Notes: generated from the letters alone by a model not told the origin. DNA of 64,000 bases from Bifidobacterium commune (GCF_900094885.1 NZ_FMBL01000001.1:462867-526866); one strand, 5' to 3'; shown: positions 39,927 through 50,027, numbered from the stretch's first letter. A program made the numbers and translations.

Positions 39927-41882
39927 ATGCTTGAAGAACTCGAAGTCCGTAATCTGGGTCCGATTCGTTCCGCTGTGCTCAATCCGAGTGCCGGTATGAC
40001 GGCCATCACTGGTGAAACAGGTGCCGGCAAGTCGATGTTGCTCAGTGCGATACGACTCATCTCTGGAGCGCCTTCTGGTGTCGGCAGTGTTGCCCAAGGA
40101 ACCGAGGCTGCTTGGACCCAAGGGGTTTTCAATGTCGATGGAGCTGGAAAAGCCGAAAGGCTTGCACTGGATGCCGGAGTGCTGGATCTCGAAGAAGCTA
40201 CCGGTGGAACGGACTTGGACGGAGTGGCAAGGCGGGAACTGTTTCTCTCGCGTACCGTACCTGCATCAGGGCGTTCGCGTGCTGTTTTGTGTGGTCACAG
40301 CGTGCCGCGAAATGTGTTGGCCGATGTCAGCGGCGAATTGATTACCATTCACGGTCAGGCGGATCAGCTGCGACTTGCATCAGCCTCAAGACAGCGCGAC
40401 TTTTTGGATATGGCCGCCAACGATCTTGCTGAACGCGATGACTACCGTCGTTGCTGGGACCAGCTACAAGCCGTTGATGAACGTCTTCAACGTCTGACGA
40501 ACCAAGAGGCGTCTGCTCGTCAGCGTGCTGATTATTTGCGTGAGTCCATCGAACAAATCAACAAGACGGATCCCAAGCCTGGTGAGGATGAGGCGCTTAA
40601 GGAAAAACGTTCGCGTGTTGAAAATGCAGCTGAAATAGCCCAAGGGGTAGCATCTGCACTGTCCGCCTTGGATACCTCGCAAGCTGATAGTGACACGGAT
40701 ACGCAAGGTGCCTCCCAGGCAATCGGTCATGCCATTTCAGCATTGCGCGCCATCCGTGTCGACGGAGCCTTTGGTGATGCGGCAGATCGGCTTGAATCGT
40801 TGAACGCCGATCTGGCCGACATCGTGTTTTCTCTCTCCAATGCGATGGATATCGATGAGGGCGCAGAAGGATTGGATGCGCTTAATTCCCGAATTCATCA
40901 GCTTGATGAGCTCACTCGTCGCTGGGGTCCGGCTCTGGATGATGTTATTGATTGGCGTGACAAAGCTGTTTATGAATTGGAAGACCTTGGAGCTTCTCCG
41001 GAGAAAATAGAGGAGCTAAAGACTCAACGCAAATCGGCGTTTGATGATGCTATGAATGCTGCGGAAACGTTAAGCAAAAAACGCGCTAGTGTTGCGAAAA
41101 CGTTGGCGGACACCGTCACAACCGAGTTGGATTCCTTGGCGATGGCAGGAGCAAGCCTTGAAATCCGAGTCATTCAAAGGAACGCTAAGCGTGCTTCGAA
41201 CGAAGCGAAGGCAGCCGAGCTCAACACGAATTCAAAACATGATACTTGGCCGTTGGATGTCAACGGAATCGATGATATCGAATTTCTGTTCACGCCATTC
41301 CCTGGTTCACCTCAGTTGCCGATGGGCAAGAGTGCCTCCGGTGGTGAGCTGAGTCGACTGATGCTGGCGTTGGAATTGGCGGTGGCGCAAAGACGTACCG
41401 CGCAAAGACACAATGCATCAGACCAAACAGGCGGAGTGAAGCAGAAGAAGGATGTCGGTGAGGTTTTAGTGACTGCAAGCAACTCGGATGTTGCAGATAT
41501 GACGTTCATTTTTGATGAGGTCGATGCCGGCGTCGGAGGAAAAGCTGCGGTCGAATTGGGCAAACGCTTGGCTAAATTGTCTCAGACCTCACAAGTCATC
41601 GTTGTCACTCACTTGGCCCAGGTTGCGTCATGGGCGGATGCTCAATTCGTGGTTAGCAAAGGCGAGGCTATTCGCGGCGGGTCGAACGCAGCTGAAGATA
41701 AAGGCTCCGATGACACAGTTGCGAATGACAGTTCTGAAGGAAAAATACAAACGACTGTTCACGAAGTCACCGGTGATGCGCGCGTTCATGAGATTGCCAG
41801 AATGCTTTCGGGCAGTGAATCTGGAACCTCTCTTGAACATGCCAAAGAACTTCTTGAATCGAGCACGCTGGAGAAGGGCTAA
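39927..41882 (+). CDS. recN: DNA repair protein RecN
   Basis: 651 aa SMC-like ATPase acting early in double-strand-break repair. N-terminal Walker A GETGAGKS (29-36), a long coiled-coil middle, ABC signature 'SASGGELSRLMLALE', and Walker B 'TFIFDEVDAGVGG' followed by 'VIVVTHLAQVA'. Polar inserts (for example 'ASDQTGGVKQKKD' and a Ser/Asp-rich stretch near 590) make it 60-100 residues longer than usual. ATG 39927 is chosen for the SD GAAAGG; TTG 39897 would add 10 residues. Ends 3 bp before the next gene. Confidence 0.95.
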   Translation: MLEELEVRNLGPIRSAVLNPSAGMTAITGETGAGKSMLLSAIRLISGAPSGVGSVAQGTEAAWTQGVFNVDGAGKAERLALDAGVLDLEEATGGTDLDGVARRELFLSRTVPASGRSRAVLCGHSVPRNVLADVSGELITIHGQADQLRLASASRQRDFLDMAANDLAERDDYRRCWDQLQAVDERLQRLTNQEASARQRADYLRESIEQINKTDPKPGEDEALKEKRSRVENAAEIAQGVASALSALDTSQADSDTDTQGASQAIGHAISALRAIRVDGAFGDAADRLESLNADLADIVFSLSNAMDIDEGAEGLDALNSRIHQLDELTRRWGPALDDVIDWRDKAVYELEDLGASPEKIEELKTQRKSAFDDAMNAAETLSKKRASVAKTLADTVTTELDSLAMAGASLEIRVIQRNAKRASNEAKAAELNTNSKHDTWPLDVNGIDDIEFLFTPFPGSPQLPMGKSASGGELSRLMLALELAVAQRRTAQRHNASDQTGGVKQKKDVGEVLVTASNSDVADMTFIFDEVDAGVGGKAAVELGKRLAKLSQTSQVIVVTHLAQVASWADAQFVVSKGEAIRGGSNAAEDKGSDDTVANDSSEGKIQTTVHEVTGDARVHEIARMLSGSESGTSLEHAKELLESSTLEKG

Positions 41883-41885
41883 GGC

Positions 41886-42542
41886 ATGGGGGTCAACGAC
41901 GGGAAGGCCGCTATTTTTGATCTTGATGGTACACTGCTCGATTCGATGGGGCTATGGAGTCAGATAGATATTGATTTTTTCGAAAGTCGGCATATCGTTT
42001 TTCCTGAAGATTATGGCTCTACAGTTGCATCGATGAGTTCTGACGAAGTTGCGCGCTATACCATCGAACGTTTTCACCTGCCTGATACCGTCGATGAGCT
42101 TAATGCAGAGTGGGAACGGATGGCTGTGGAAGCGTATGCGAGTGTCGGCGCCAAGCCGCATGCCAAAGCATATCTGGCTGCACTCAAAGCAAGCGGAGCG
42201 AAATTGGCGGTGGCTACAGCCTTAACGCCGCACTTGCGGGATATCGCAATGAGACATGTGGGAATCGCAGACATTTTCGATGCGGTCGTGAGTCTTAGCG
42301 AGACCCATAGTGCCGACAAGAACAATCCTGCTGTATATCTTTCGGCGGCGCAGCTGCTGGATGTTGAACCCGAGCACTGTGTCGTCTTCGAAGATCTGCT
42401 GGATGCAATGTTGGGTGCCAAAGCGGCAGGAATGCATGTGTGGGCAATGGCAGATGATTTTTCGACTGATGATTTGCCTGCAATCACAGTAGAGGCGGAT
42501 GGGGTAATCTGGGATTTTTCAGATGCTCCGAAGATTCTTTAG
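41886..42542 (+). CDS. HAD-superfamily phosphatase (beta-phosphoglucomutase-like)
   Basis: 218 aa. Motif I 'IFDLDGTLLDS' (Asp12, Asp14), helical C1 cap at about 20-85, motif II 'AVATALTPHL' (Thr), motif III Lys in 'SADKNNPAVYL', and motif IV 'VVFEDLLDAMLGAKAAGM'. Relatives are phosphatases or mutases acting on sugar or nucleotide phosphates; a Thr replaces the more usual Ser in motif II. Start ATG 41886 follows an SD (AGAAGGG) within the end of recN, so it is likely translated from the recN mRNA. Substrate unknown. Confidence 0.88.
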   Translation: MGVNDGKAAIFDLDGTLLDSMGLWSQIDIDFFESRHIVFPEDYGSTVASMSSDEVARYTIERFHLPDTVDELNAEWERMAVEAYASVGAKPHAKAYLAALKASGAKLAVATALTPHLRDIAMRHVGIADIFDAVVSLSETHSADKNNPAVYLSAAQLLDVEPEHCVVFEDLLDAMLGAKAAGMHVWAMADDFSTDDLPAITVEADGVIWDFSDAPKIL

Positions 42543-42698
42543 AAGAGGTCTGCTGAGAACAATACGCCGTGTTCGGCAAAACACAGTTATGTGATGTTTT
42601 AGCGTTCTTGGTGGTTGCATTGTTCTGACGTAAACAGAACGCTTTAAGCGTCCAAAGTTTTACCATAAAGCTTTCATCATTACTGTTATGTAATAGAG

Positions 42699-42728
42699 TT
42701 GTACAGTTATCGTAACTGATATATACAA
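42699..42728. promoter_or_regulatory. Candidate operator/promoter of the GntR-family gene
   Basis: Contains a perfect inverted repeat CAGTTA-TCG-TAACTG (42704-42718) nested in TTGTA..TACAA. It overlaps promoter-like TTGTAC and TACAAT/TATATA hexamers, about 70-100 bp before the regulator gene. Position and symmetry fit self-repression by the adjacent GntR/YtrA-type protein; this is inference. Confidence 0.45.
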
Positions 42729-42796
42729 TTATAGAACAGTGAGATTTCTAGTATAGGTCATCTTGCTGTTTGCCGATAAGGAAAGAAAGGGCGTCA

Positions 42797-43174
42797 ATGA
42801 AACTCATTGTCTCGTCTGTGTCAGGTGAGCCTATTTACGAACAAATCAAGCGTCAGATTCGTGAAGCGGTTCTTAGTGGCGAACTTAAAAGCGGAGAAGC
42901 GCTTCCAAGTCTACGTAAACTTGCGCGCGAACTACGTATTTCGGTGCTCACAGTTAAGCGTGCTTACAACGAGCTTGCTAACGAGGGCATCATGGTAAAT
43001 GTGCAGGGCAAAGGCTCGTTTGTGGTGGACCAAGGCGATGCTCGGTTGCGAGAAAAACTTACCGGTCAGATCGATAATGCCCTGCGTCAGGTCGGCGTAG
43101 CTGCAAAGGCTGCGGGCATACCCATGATTGATTTGATGGGTATGCTTGAGCAAGCATACAACGAAGCTCAGTAG
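42797..43174 (+). CDS. GntR-family (YtrA-type) transcriptional regulator
   Basis: 125 aa. Winged helix-turn-helix occupies residues 8-75 ('PIYEQIKRQIREAVLSGELK', 'LPSLRKLARELRISVLTVKR'), with a short C-terminal helical dimerisation segment ('EKLTGQIDNALRQ') instead of an effector domain. This is the YtrA layout; such repressors usually control the ABC-2 transporter operon they head. ATG 42797 is chosen for its SD (GAAAGAAAGGG); ATG 42770 lacks one. The gene looks intact, although the transporter genes downstream are wrecked. Effector unknown. Confidence 0.9.
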   Translation: MKLIVSSVSGEPIYEQIKRQIREAVLSGELKSGEALPSLRKLARELRISVLTVKRAYNELANEGIMVNVQGKGSFVVDQGDARLREKLTGQIDNALRQVGVAAKAAGIPMIDLMGMLEQAYNEAQ

Positions 43175-43358
43175 GCTGTCCCGATGCCCAGGTCCCAGTG
43201 CTTTGGCTTCGTTCGAAACTGTTCGCATATTTTGCTCGCATGGACGTCCGTAAGCATCTTTTGAAACAAGGAAACAATATGAAATGAAACTGTAGCTGAC
43301 TACGACATCAATTCCAGGAAGTAACTCGCTTTCAGCGGATGACATTGCCAGTTCGTTG

Positions 43359-44245
43359 ATGGCACTGAGCGTCAGCGATGCGGGAAAGCAATATAAGTCC
43401 GGTTTTCAGTTTGAACCTGTCACTTTCGATTTGCCGTTGTGGTAGATCATGGGACTAATTGGTCCAAACGGTGCGAGCAGGTCGATCTCCATCAAACTGA
43501 TTTTTAATATGCTTACATTGGATGCTGGCGCCATCAGTGTGCTGGGTGTCGATTATCAAGTCAACGAGGTACAAGCCAAAACCAACTTGGTGTCGTCTTC
43601 TGGATAATTGCTTCTTCTCAAGCTACTGGACTGTCGGTTTGGCAGAGGAATCCATGGTCGAGGCTTATCCGACGTGTGACCATGATTTGTTCGCGGGCTA
43701 CCTTGAGCAGTTGCCGTCGGCGCGACAAAAAAGTCAAGGGCTTGTCTCGTGGCATGCAGATGAAACTTATGCTTGCTGCGCTGTTGAGTCATGATGCAAA
43801 ACTGTTGATTCTGGACGAGCCAACAAGCGGACTCGATGTGCTGGCACGCGATGATCTTATGGATGTTCTGCGGCGATATGTGGAAGACGGGCACCACTGT
43901 GTGTTGTTCAGCGCTCATATCATCAGTAATCTTGAACACTCAGCCGATCGGATCACCTACATCAACAAAGGCCAATTGTATTTCACTGGTTCAACAGATG
44001 AGTTCGACGATTCGTTTAGGCTGGTCAAAGGCGGTCCTGATGAATTGGAAACCGTTACGCCGGTTTCGGTGGGTCTACGCAGTTACGGTACGGGCTTCGA
44101 TGCGCTGGTAGCCACCGAGGATGTTCCTGGTCTGCTGCAAAGCGATGCCTGTCTGCATGTGGAACCGGTGAACATGGACGACATTATTCGATTGACCAAC
44201 GGCCGCGCTGCACTTGCCGGCAACAAAGGAAAGGTCGTGCGATGA
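43359..44245 (+). pseudogene. Broken ABC transporter ATP-binding protein (ABC-2 / YtrB type)
   Basis: The remnants read through three frames. Frame A: 'LSVSDAGKQYKSGFQFEPVT' up to an in-frame TAG at 43443, continuing 'IMGLIGPNGASRSISIKL'. Frame B: 'CFFSSYWTVGLAEESMVEAY'. Frame C, from about 43725: 'DKKVKGLSRGMQMKLMLAAL', Walker B 'LLILDEPTSGLD', through to the stop. The Walker A has decayed to GPNGASRS (normally GPNGAGKS), losing the key Lys. At least two indels lie near 43585-43605 and 43722. The last 189 residues remain open (43676-44245), with signature SRGMQ in place of LSGGQ, as in YtrB relatives. Expected intact length is about 295 aa. Not functional as an ATPase. Confidence 0.85.
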
Positions 44246-44932
44246 AGGAGTCTACTGTGACACAGGTAAGCCGATCGCTGCGTATCGATTTTCTGCGCCT
44301 CTCGGATACGGGGAAAAGTATGGTGTGGGTGTTCGTGCTCATGCCGTTCTTTTTTGTTGTTATGGGGATGCTTTCGGTAGATACGATGATGACGTTCGAA
44401 TCCGCCGGTTCCGTTACGACGATGTGTGTGTTATTCGCTGGTGCGCTGCCCATGATTGTCGCCAACAATGAGGAAACGTCAGGTAACTCAAAAATGAATG
44501 GCATCATCCCGGCCACCGGATTGAATCAAGTCTTCGCCCGCTATGCCTTGATGTTTATCGTTGATATTTTTGAGGCAGTTGAAGCCATAGTCTGTCTGGC
44601 TTTGCTGTTTCATGCCGACGAGCCCCGACAACGGCTCTTATTGACATCAGGTTACTCATTCTCTGCATCGACCTGCTTGTAGGCAGCCTGCTGATGTCGT
44701 TGTTTTATCGGTTTTCATGGGCGCAGGCCATGGGATGGGGTTTGCTTTGCTGGTGCTGCTGTTCCTTGCAGGACTGGGGCTGTCACGCATCGTTGCGGTG
44801 ACGGAATCCTCGGTAACGGTATATGTTGGGTTGTTGGGTGCAGCATCAATCGTCGGCATGGTGTTTGTCATACTGATCTGTATTGCATCGTTCCTTATTT
44901 CCAAGCGTATTTATACACGCAAGGAATTGTAG
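44242..44932 (+). pseudogene. Broken ABC-2 type membrane permease
   Basis: Partner of the preceding ATPase remnant, joined to it by an ATGA overlap. Frame 1 (44242-~44640) encodes 'SLRIDFLRLSDTGKSMVWVF' and helices up to 'EAVEAIVCLALLFHADEP'. A shifted frame gives 'IDIRLLILCIDLLVGSLLMS', and a third (from ~44717) gives 'GFALLVLLFLAGLGLSRIVA' and ends 'LISKRIYTRKEL'. Joined, they restore a permease of about 230 aa with five to six helices. The two frameshifts (about 44640 and 44715) make the gene non-functional unless the assembly is wrong there. Confidence 0.82.
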
Positions 44933-45004
44933 AGCTGAGCCAAGCAAACATCCATGCGCGCCGATAATAAGACGTGAACCGTGAGCTGCCACGTATGTAA
45001 GAAC

Positions 45005-45044
45005 TTGGCCGGTGAATGTTCGATATCGAGCATTCACCGGCCAA
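45005..45044. terminator. 40-bp near-perfect palindrome between the ABC remnant and thrC
   Basis: Arms TTGGCCGGTGAATG and CATTCACCGGCCAA pair perfectly over 14 bp. The loop (TTCGATATCGAG) is itself almost palindromic, so 38 of 40 positions are self-complementary. It lies 48 bp after the thrC stop, converging on the pseudogenes. It most likely terminates thrC, but neither side has a real U-tract. Confidence 0.6.
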
Positions 45045-45092
45045 GCATGTTGCTTATGGTTACGCCGGGCTGCGCACAAACTGTCCTGATAC

Positions 45093-46592
45093 CTATAGGC
45101 GTTGCGACGCACGCAGTACGTAATCGCCGATTTCGTCGATAGGAATAACGTCGGTGAATCGTTCCTCTGCGTGCTGCAAGTCGCGCAGGTTCTTCGGGGC
45201 AACGGTATCGGTGGCCTGCGAGAGTGCATCCATGCAATCGAAATCCGTTCCGGTGCATTCAAGGCCGAGCGCCTTGCCGACGACCCGTGGGAATTTATAC
45301 GGGCTTGCGGTGCTAAGCAGCACACGCGGCATATCGGTTTCGTTGTTGGCCTGTTGCAGAGCGTGGTAGCCACAGGCCGTATGCGGGTCGATGACGTAAC
45401 GGTTGTTACTCCAGCAGTGTGCGATGGCTTGGTTCACCTGGTCTTCGTCGGCCCACCCGCATGAGAACAATGCCTTGATGTTTTCAAGCAGCGCGGACGG
45501 GACCGTGAATGACCCTTTGTCGCGCAAGTCGGCCATCAACAACGAAATAAGTTCGGTATCACCGTCGGACATGTAATACAGCATGCGTTCGAGATTCGAG
45601 GAAACCAGGATATCCATCGATGGGGAAGTGGTTTCGAAGAACGGGCGCTCGCGGTTGTAAGTGCCCGTGGTCAGGAAATCAAACAGTACGTTGTTGCGAT
45701 CGCTTGCCACGGTAAGCCTGCCAACAGGCAAACCGAGCTTCTTGGCATAGTAGCCGGCAAGAATGTCTCCGAAATTGCCGGTTGGCACGATGAATTCGAC
45801 GTTGTCGCCTACGCCGATGGCGCCTTGCTCAACTAGTTGTACGTAAGCGGAGAAATAGTAAACGACTTGTGGTACCAAACGCCCCACATTGATGGAGTTG
45901 GCGGAGGAAAGTGTGACGTTTGCATCCTGCCGCAGCTTCATAGCAAGGCTGTTGTCCGCAAAAATGCGTTTGACCGCTGACTGAGCGTCATCGAAATTTC
46001 CTTCTATGGCGCATACGTTGACATTTGCACCTTTTTGGGTCGTCATTTGCAGACGTTGAACTTCGCTGACCTTACCCAGTGGATAGAAAACGGTGATACC
46101 TGTACCTTGGGTTCCCGTAAATCCCGCTAGCGCCGCTTTCCCGGTGTCGCCCGAGGTGGCTGTCAATACCATTACATTTTCGTTGCTGTTCGTACCGGCA
46201 GACGTCTTGTCAACAGTACGTGCCATGAATTCCGGAAGAATCTGCAACGCCACATCCTTGAAGGCGCTTGTCGGCCCGTTGAACAGCTCGAGGATGTAAT
46301 CCTTCCCCAAAGGTTTGAGAGGGGTGATTTTTTCATCAAGCCACTGCGTGCTGTAAGCTGCTTTCACACACTCGTCAAGCTCGGAAGCTGAAAAATCGGG
46401 AAGAAGCGTACCCAGAACGGTTCTTGCCATATTTTGGTATGTTTTGCCAACCAAAGAAGCCACATCGATTTTCTCTTTGCCGAGTTCGTCGCTGACGAAC
46501 AAACCCCCGTCTGTGGACAGACCCTGACGGATGGCTTGACGGCTTGTCAAGTGTTCGGATAAGCCGCGGGTGCTATGAAAAGTGGTAATCAT
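45093..46592 (-). CDS. thrC: Threonine synthase
   Basis: 499 aa PLP enzyme converting O-phosphohomoserine to threonine. The N-terminal 'FHSTRG' is characteristic, Schiff-base Lys112 sits in 'NGPTSAFKDVALQ', and 'TATSGDTGKAALAGF' binds the PLP phosphate; 'VPTGNFGDILAGYYAKKLGL' is also conserved. The long form with extra C-terminal segments fits the fungal/E. coli-type class II. ATG 46592 is chosen for its SD (GAGG, 7 nt); GTG 46595 is adjacent. Monocistronic, with divergent proA. Confidence 0.96.
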   Translation of the reverse strand: MITTFHSTRGLSEHLTSRQAIRQGLSTDGGLFVSDELGKEKIDVASLVGKTYQNMARTVLGTLLPDFSASELDECVKAAYSTQWLDEKITPLKPLGKDYILELFNGPTSAFKDVALQILPEFMARTVDKTSAGTNSNENVMVLTATSGDTGKAALAGFTGTQGTGITVFYPLGKVSEVQRLQMTTQKGANVNVCAIEGNFDDAQSAVKRIFADNSLAMKLRQDANVTLSSANSINVGRLVPQVVYYFSAYVQLVEQGAIGVGDNVEFIVPTGNFGDILAGYYAKKLGLPVGRLTVASDRNNVLFDFLTTGTYNRERPFFETTSPSMDILVSSNLERMLYYMSDGDTELISLLMADLRDKGSFTVPSALLENIKALFSCGWADEDQVNQAIAHCWSNNRYVIDPHTACGYHALQQANNETDMPRVLLSTASPYKFPRVVGKALGLECTGTDFDCMDALSQATDTVAPKNLRDLQHAEERFTDVIPIDEIGDYVLRASQRL

Positions 46593-46809
46593 CACAGGTC
46601 CTCGTTTGCTGTGGCTGGTTGTACATTCGCTTTCTCAGTCTAATGGAATGCTTGGCCGAATTGCGCCTGTGTCCATATCGTCGCGAAAGAAATCGATTTG
46701 GGCCAGGTAGGGCTTACAATCATTTCACACCAGAGAAATTCATCCCCTGCTATGTTCCACGGCTGGTACAGTCAATCGCGGAATGTAACGGAGGAGTCGG
46801 GGAGGCTTC

Positions 46810-48117
46810 GTGGCTGGAAAAGATCAGCGTGGTTCAGCAGTTCTCGATCAGGACGTGTTTGATCGAGTGTGCGCTATGGGAGATGCAGCTTCGCGCTCTC
46901 AACGGGCATTGGCTCTTGCCAACACCGAGCAGAAGAATGCCTTGCTCAATGCCATTGCCGATGAACTTGAAGCCGGTAGCCATGCCATTGCCGAAGCCAA
47001 TGCTCTTGATATGGACGCAGCAAAGCAGGCAGGCATCAGCACAGGCAGACTCGACCGTCTTTTGTTTGATGAAAAACGCATCAAAGCTGCAGCTGAAGGA
47101 GTTCGTCGCGTGGCCGGTCTGCCTGATCCGGTCGGTCAAATTGTTCGCGGCTTGACCCTGCCCAACGGGTTGCGTTTGAACGAGACTCGTGTGCCCATCG
47201 GTGTCTTCGGAATGATTTATGAAGCCCGGCCCAACGTAACTGTGGATGTTGCCTCATTGTCTCTTAAATCGGGCAACGCAGTGCTGTTGCGTGGCGGTCA
47301 TGAGGCGCAACGTACAAACGAAGCCACGCTTTCTTTCATTTGCCGAACACTGCAAGAAGAAGGGTTTGATGCTTCGCTCATAGCCTCAGTCGATAGGTAC
47401 GGACGAATGGGAGCTACGGCGATGATGGAAGCCAGTGGTCATATCGACGTGTTGGTGCCACGTGGCGGAGCGAATCTTATCCAGACCGTCGTACGCAATT
47501 CAAAAGTACCGGTTATCGAAACCGGGGCCGGAAACGTCCACATCTACATCGACAAGACAGCTGATTTCGCCAAGGCCATTCCAATCCTTCTCAACGCAAA
47601 GACACAGCGGGTCGGGGTCTGCAATGCCGCTGAAAAACTGGTTGTCCATCGTGAGATTGCCGAGGAGTTCTTGCCCATCGCGGCCAAGGCACTCGACGAG
47701 GCTGGGGTCGAACTTCTTGCGGATGATGAGGCTTACGGCATCATTGAAGACTCAGGTGTAAATGCACAGCATGCCTCGTCTGAGGATTGGAACATCGAAT
47801 ATCTTGCGCTCAGAATGGCGGTCAAGGTCGTTGAATCCATGGATCAGGCCATCGAGCATATCAACGCTCATTCAACTGGGCATACCGAATGCATCGTTTC
47901 TGAAGATTACAGTGCAATCGAGCGTTTTACTCAGTGTGTTGATTCCGCCGTCGTCATGGCCAATGCTTCCTCAAGGTTTACGGATGGCGGTATGTTCGGT
48001 TTCGGGGCAGAATTAGGCATCTCCACCCAGAAACTGCATGCGCGCGGGCCTATGGGGCTTAGCGAGATGACGACAACCAAATGGATCGGCTATGGAACAG
48101 GTCAGGTGCGGCAATGA
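46810..48117 (+). CDS. proA: Gamma-glutamyl phosphate reductase
   Basis: 435 aa; NADPH-dependent second step of proline synthesis in the aldehyde-dehydrogenase fold. Seen: '[20 protein letters not shown]', '[13 protein letters not shown]', catalytic Cys271 in '[12 protein letters not shown]', and '[13 protein letters not shown]'. Start is GTG 46810 with a strong SD (GGGGAGG). No proB is in the window. The 3' end overlaps the next gene by 4 bp (ATGA), forming a coupled proA-hypothetical-nadD unit. Confidence 0.95.
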   Translation: MAGKDQRGSAVLDQDVFDRVCAMGDAASRSQRALALANTEQKNALLNAIADELEAGSHAIAEANALDMDAAKQAGISTGRLDRLLFDEKRIKAAAEGVRRVAGLPDPVGQIVRGLTLPNGLRLNETRVPIGVFGMIYEARPNVTVDVASLSLKSGNAVLLRGGHEAQRTNEATLSFICRTLQEEGFDASLIASVDRYGRMGATAMMEASGHIDVLVPRGGANLIQTVVRNSKVPVIETGAGNVHIYIDKTADFAKAIPILLNAKTQRVGVCNAAEKLVVHREIAEEFLPIAAKALDEAGVELLADDEAYGIIEDSGVNAQHASSEDWNIEYLALRMAVKVVESMDQAIEHINAHSTGHTECIVSEDYSAIERFTQCVDSAVVMANASSRFTDGGMFGFGAELGISTQKLHARGPMGLSEMTTTKWIGYGTGQVRQ

Positions 48118-48848
48118 CGACAAGCAAAGGGCATGATATGAATGACGCCGAACACGGCGATGATGACATTGCCGGTGAGCGCAATGTGCACAAAGTCGGT
48201 GCCTTGCTGGGTCAAGACTTTCCCATGAGTATCGAAAGTCTACAAGGTTCGATTTCGATAGACTACAAACTCGCTGCAGACCGTGGCATCGACGTGAACA
48301 ATCCCCGTATCGGTTTGAAAGTGGCCTCTGAACGCCTGGCCATCGTTCGTTATGTCTTCCTTGTACAGGTGGAGGACGGCATTGCGACTGCAGAACAGCG
48401 CGCTGCTTTGGAATATGCCGACGCTGCCCTTGTTGGTTGGCCTGAAATTGATGCCGCTGACGTCGTTGACCCTGACGAGGATGACTTGCGTACCGTAGCT
48501 GAGCGCTTGGGTGAGATGGAAAGGAATATCGAACAATTCAGCAAGCATGAGGCCAAGGGTGACGTTGACGCCATGAACGATTTGTTCGTGCATGCAACCG
48601 AATGCGTGGCCTCCGTGCGACGGCTTTACCAACCTGAATTTCCGATTCCGACATTTGCTGAAATTCGTCGTGTTGTTCAGGACGAGTATGACGAGGACAT
48701 GGGTAAAATTGATCCCAACGAACACATCGCAACGGTTGAAGCGATCGAAGAGCAGACCGAACAAGCCGACGAACGCCGTGAACAGGGCCAGGCGGATAAT
48801 GCAGGTAAGGTCAACAGATCCAATCTCAATGATGGCGGTCAAGCATGA
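48114..48848 (+). CDS. Acidic hypothetical protein between proA and nadD
   Basis: 244 aa, unrecognised. Mostly charged, with Asp/Glu enrichment. A central helical part (about 55-190) includes '[20 protein letters not shown]' and a coiled-coil-like '[20 protein letters not shown]', and the tail is Glu/Gln-rich ('[20 protein letters not shown]'). No signal, membrane helix or metal motif. ATG 48114 and its stop both overlap neighbours by 4 bp, so it is translated in strict coupling with proA and nadD. That supports a real gene but not a function. Confidence 0.78.
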   Translation: MTTSKGHDMNDAEHGDDDIAGERNVHKVGALLGQDFPMSIESLQGSISIDYKLAADRGIDVNNPRIGLKVASERLAIVRYVFLVQVEDGIATAEQRAALEYADAALVGWPEIDAADVVDPDEDDLRTVAERLGEMERNIEQFSKHEAKGDVDAMNDLFVHATECVASVRRLYQPEFPIPTFAEIRRVVQDEYDEDMGKIDPNEHIATVEAIEEQTEQADERREQGQADNAGKVNRSNLNDGGQA

Positions 48849-49639
48849 GTGTGCGTTGGAATCTGGGGGATTCACCATATGAAAGTGCCGCAGGCGAAAT
48901 GAATTCTGTCGCCGCGCAAGCCACGACACTATCCGACAACAATTCTCTCAAACCGTTGAAACTTGTTCGTGAAATGTCCGGGCTTTCAGGTGTACAGGAA
49001 TCGAGATCGGCTGACACTGCCGCACCACAGGCCCGTGGAGGTTCGGATCGCCGACGACGACGTATCGGCATTATGGGTGGTACGTTCGATCCTATTCACA
49101 ACGGGCATTTGGTCGCAGCCAGCGAAGTTGCATGGGTCTATGACCTCGACGAAGTCATTTTCGTTCCGACCGGTCGTCCTGCCTTCAAACTCAATAAGAA
49201 TGTCACGAACGCCGAAGATCGCTATCTGATGACAGTTATCGCCACGGCATCGAATCCTCGATTCACCGTCTCTCGGGTAGATATCGATCGTCCGGGTGTT
49301 ACCTACACGATCGACACTTTGCGGGACATTCATGATGCCAATCCTGAAGCCGAGCTTTTCTTCATCACAGGTGCCGATGCTGTCGCTGAAATCCTCAAGT
49401 GGAAGGAAGCACGGAAAATGTTCGAACTTGCTCATTTTGTCGCAGTCACGCGCCCAGGATATCGCAGTCCGGAGCACATGCGCGCGCAGGTGAGAGTAGA
49501 TACACTCGAAATCCCAGCCTTGGCCATTTCTTCAACAGATGTGCGTCATCGTGCTTCTAGGTTCGAGCCAGTCTGGTATCTTGTGCCGGATGGTGTGGTG
49601 CAATATATTGCCAAGCACGGTTTGTATTCCATGAAGTAG
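48845..49639 (+). CDS. nadD: Nicotinate-nucleotide adenylyltransferase
   Basis: 264 aa; makes deamido-NAD from nicotinate mononucleotide and ATP. Nucleotidyl-transferase motif '[11 protein letters not shown]' at residues 78-88 and the C-terminal '[11 protein letters not shown]' (ISSTxxR) are diagnostic; '[20 protein letters not shown]' is also typical. About 70 residues precede the catalytic fold, ending in a basic '[11 protein letters not shown]' run. Most NadD proteins start right at that point, so the true start may be inside, but no SD-backed internal start was obvious. ATG 48845 overlaps the previous stop. Confidence 0.93.
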   Translation: MSVRWNLGDSPYESAAGEMNSVAAQATTLSDNNSLKPLKLVREMSGLSGVQESRSADTAAPQARGGSDRRRRRIGIMGGTFDPIHNGHLVAASEVAWVYDLDEVIFVPTGRPAFKLNKNVTNAEDRYLMTVIATASNPRFTVSRVDIDRPGVTYTIDTLRDIHDANPEAELFFITGADAVAEILKWKEARKMFELAHFVAVTRPGYRSPEHMRAQVRVDTLEIPALAISSTDVRHRASRFEPVWYLVPDGVVQYIAKHGLYSMK

Positions 49640-50027
49640 AGAACCGTTTGGATGTCGTTTTCCGCATGAACGGAATAAAATCCAATGCCATGCATGTTCT
49701 CTGGCATTTCAAATGGCTTTCGGAAAGTGTTGCCAGTAAAACAGCAAATTTTAGGCAAAATTAGAAGCATATGGTTTAGCCTTACCTATTGGGTGGGGAC
49801 GGATAGACGTTTGCCTTAATGGTGAAGAAGCGTCCAGTTTTGTCAATTCGTGTTTGTCTTCAGCATTATTGATACAGTCTGAATTTTCCGTTATTTGTCT
49901 GGTTGTCATGAACGTTTGTGGATTTGAAGAAGTTAGGCAATACGAAGGTAAATAAACCGTGTCGTGAACCGTCTCGCTGGAAAGCTAATATGGCTTAGGT
50001 TTACACAGACGAATAACGTTTGGAGAC
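49640..50027. other. Intergenic region nadD-prs
   Basis: 388 bp without a credible gene. Two small hairpins occur: TTCCG/CGGAA around 49660-49677, and AATGCCA..TGGCATT (49684-49708), the latter a possible weak terminator for nadD. The AT-rich rest presumably contains the prs promoter and a long leader. Confidence 0.5.

Noticed and set aside
43522..43794. Stand-alone 90-aa gene
   Set aside because: It is the middle-frame fragment of the broken ABC ATPase; its readable part matches the segment between the Walker A and signature regions.
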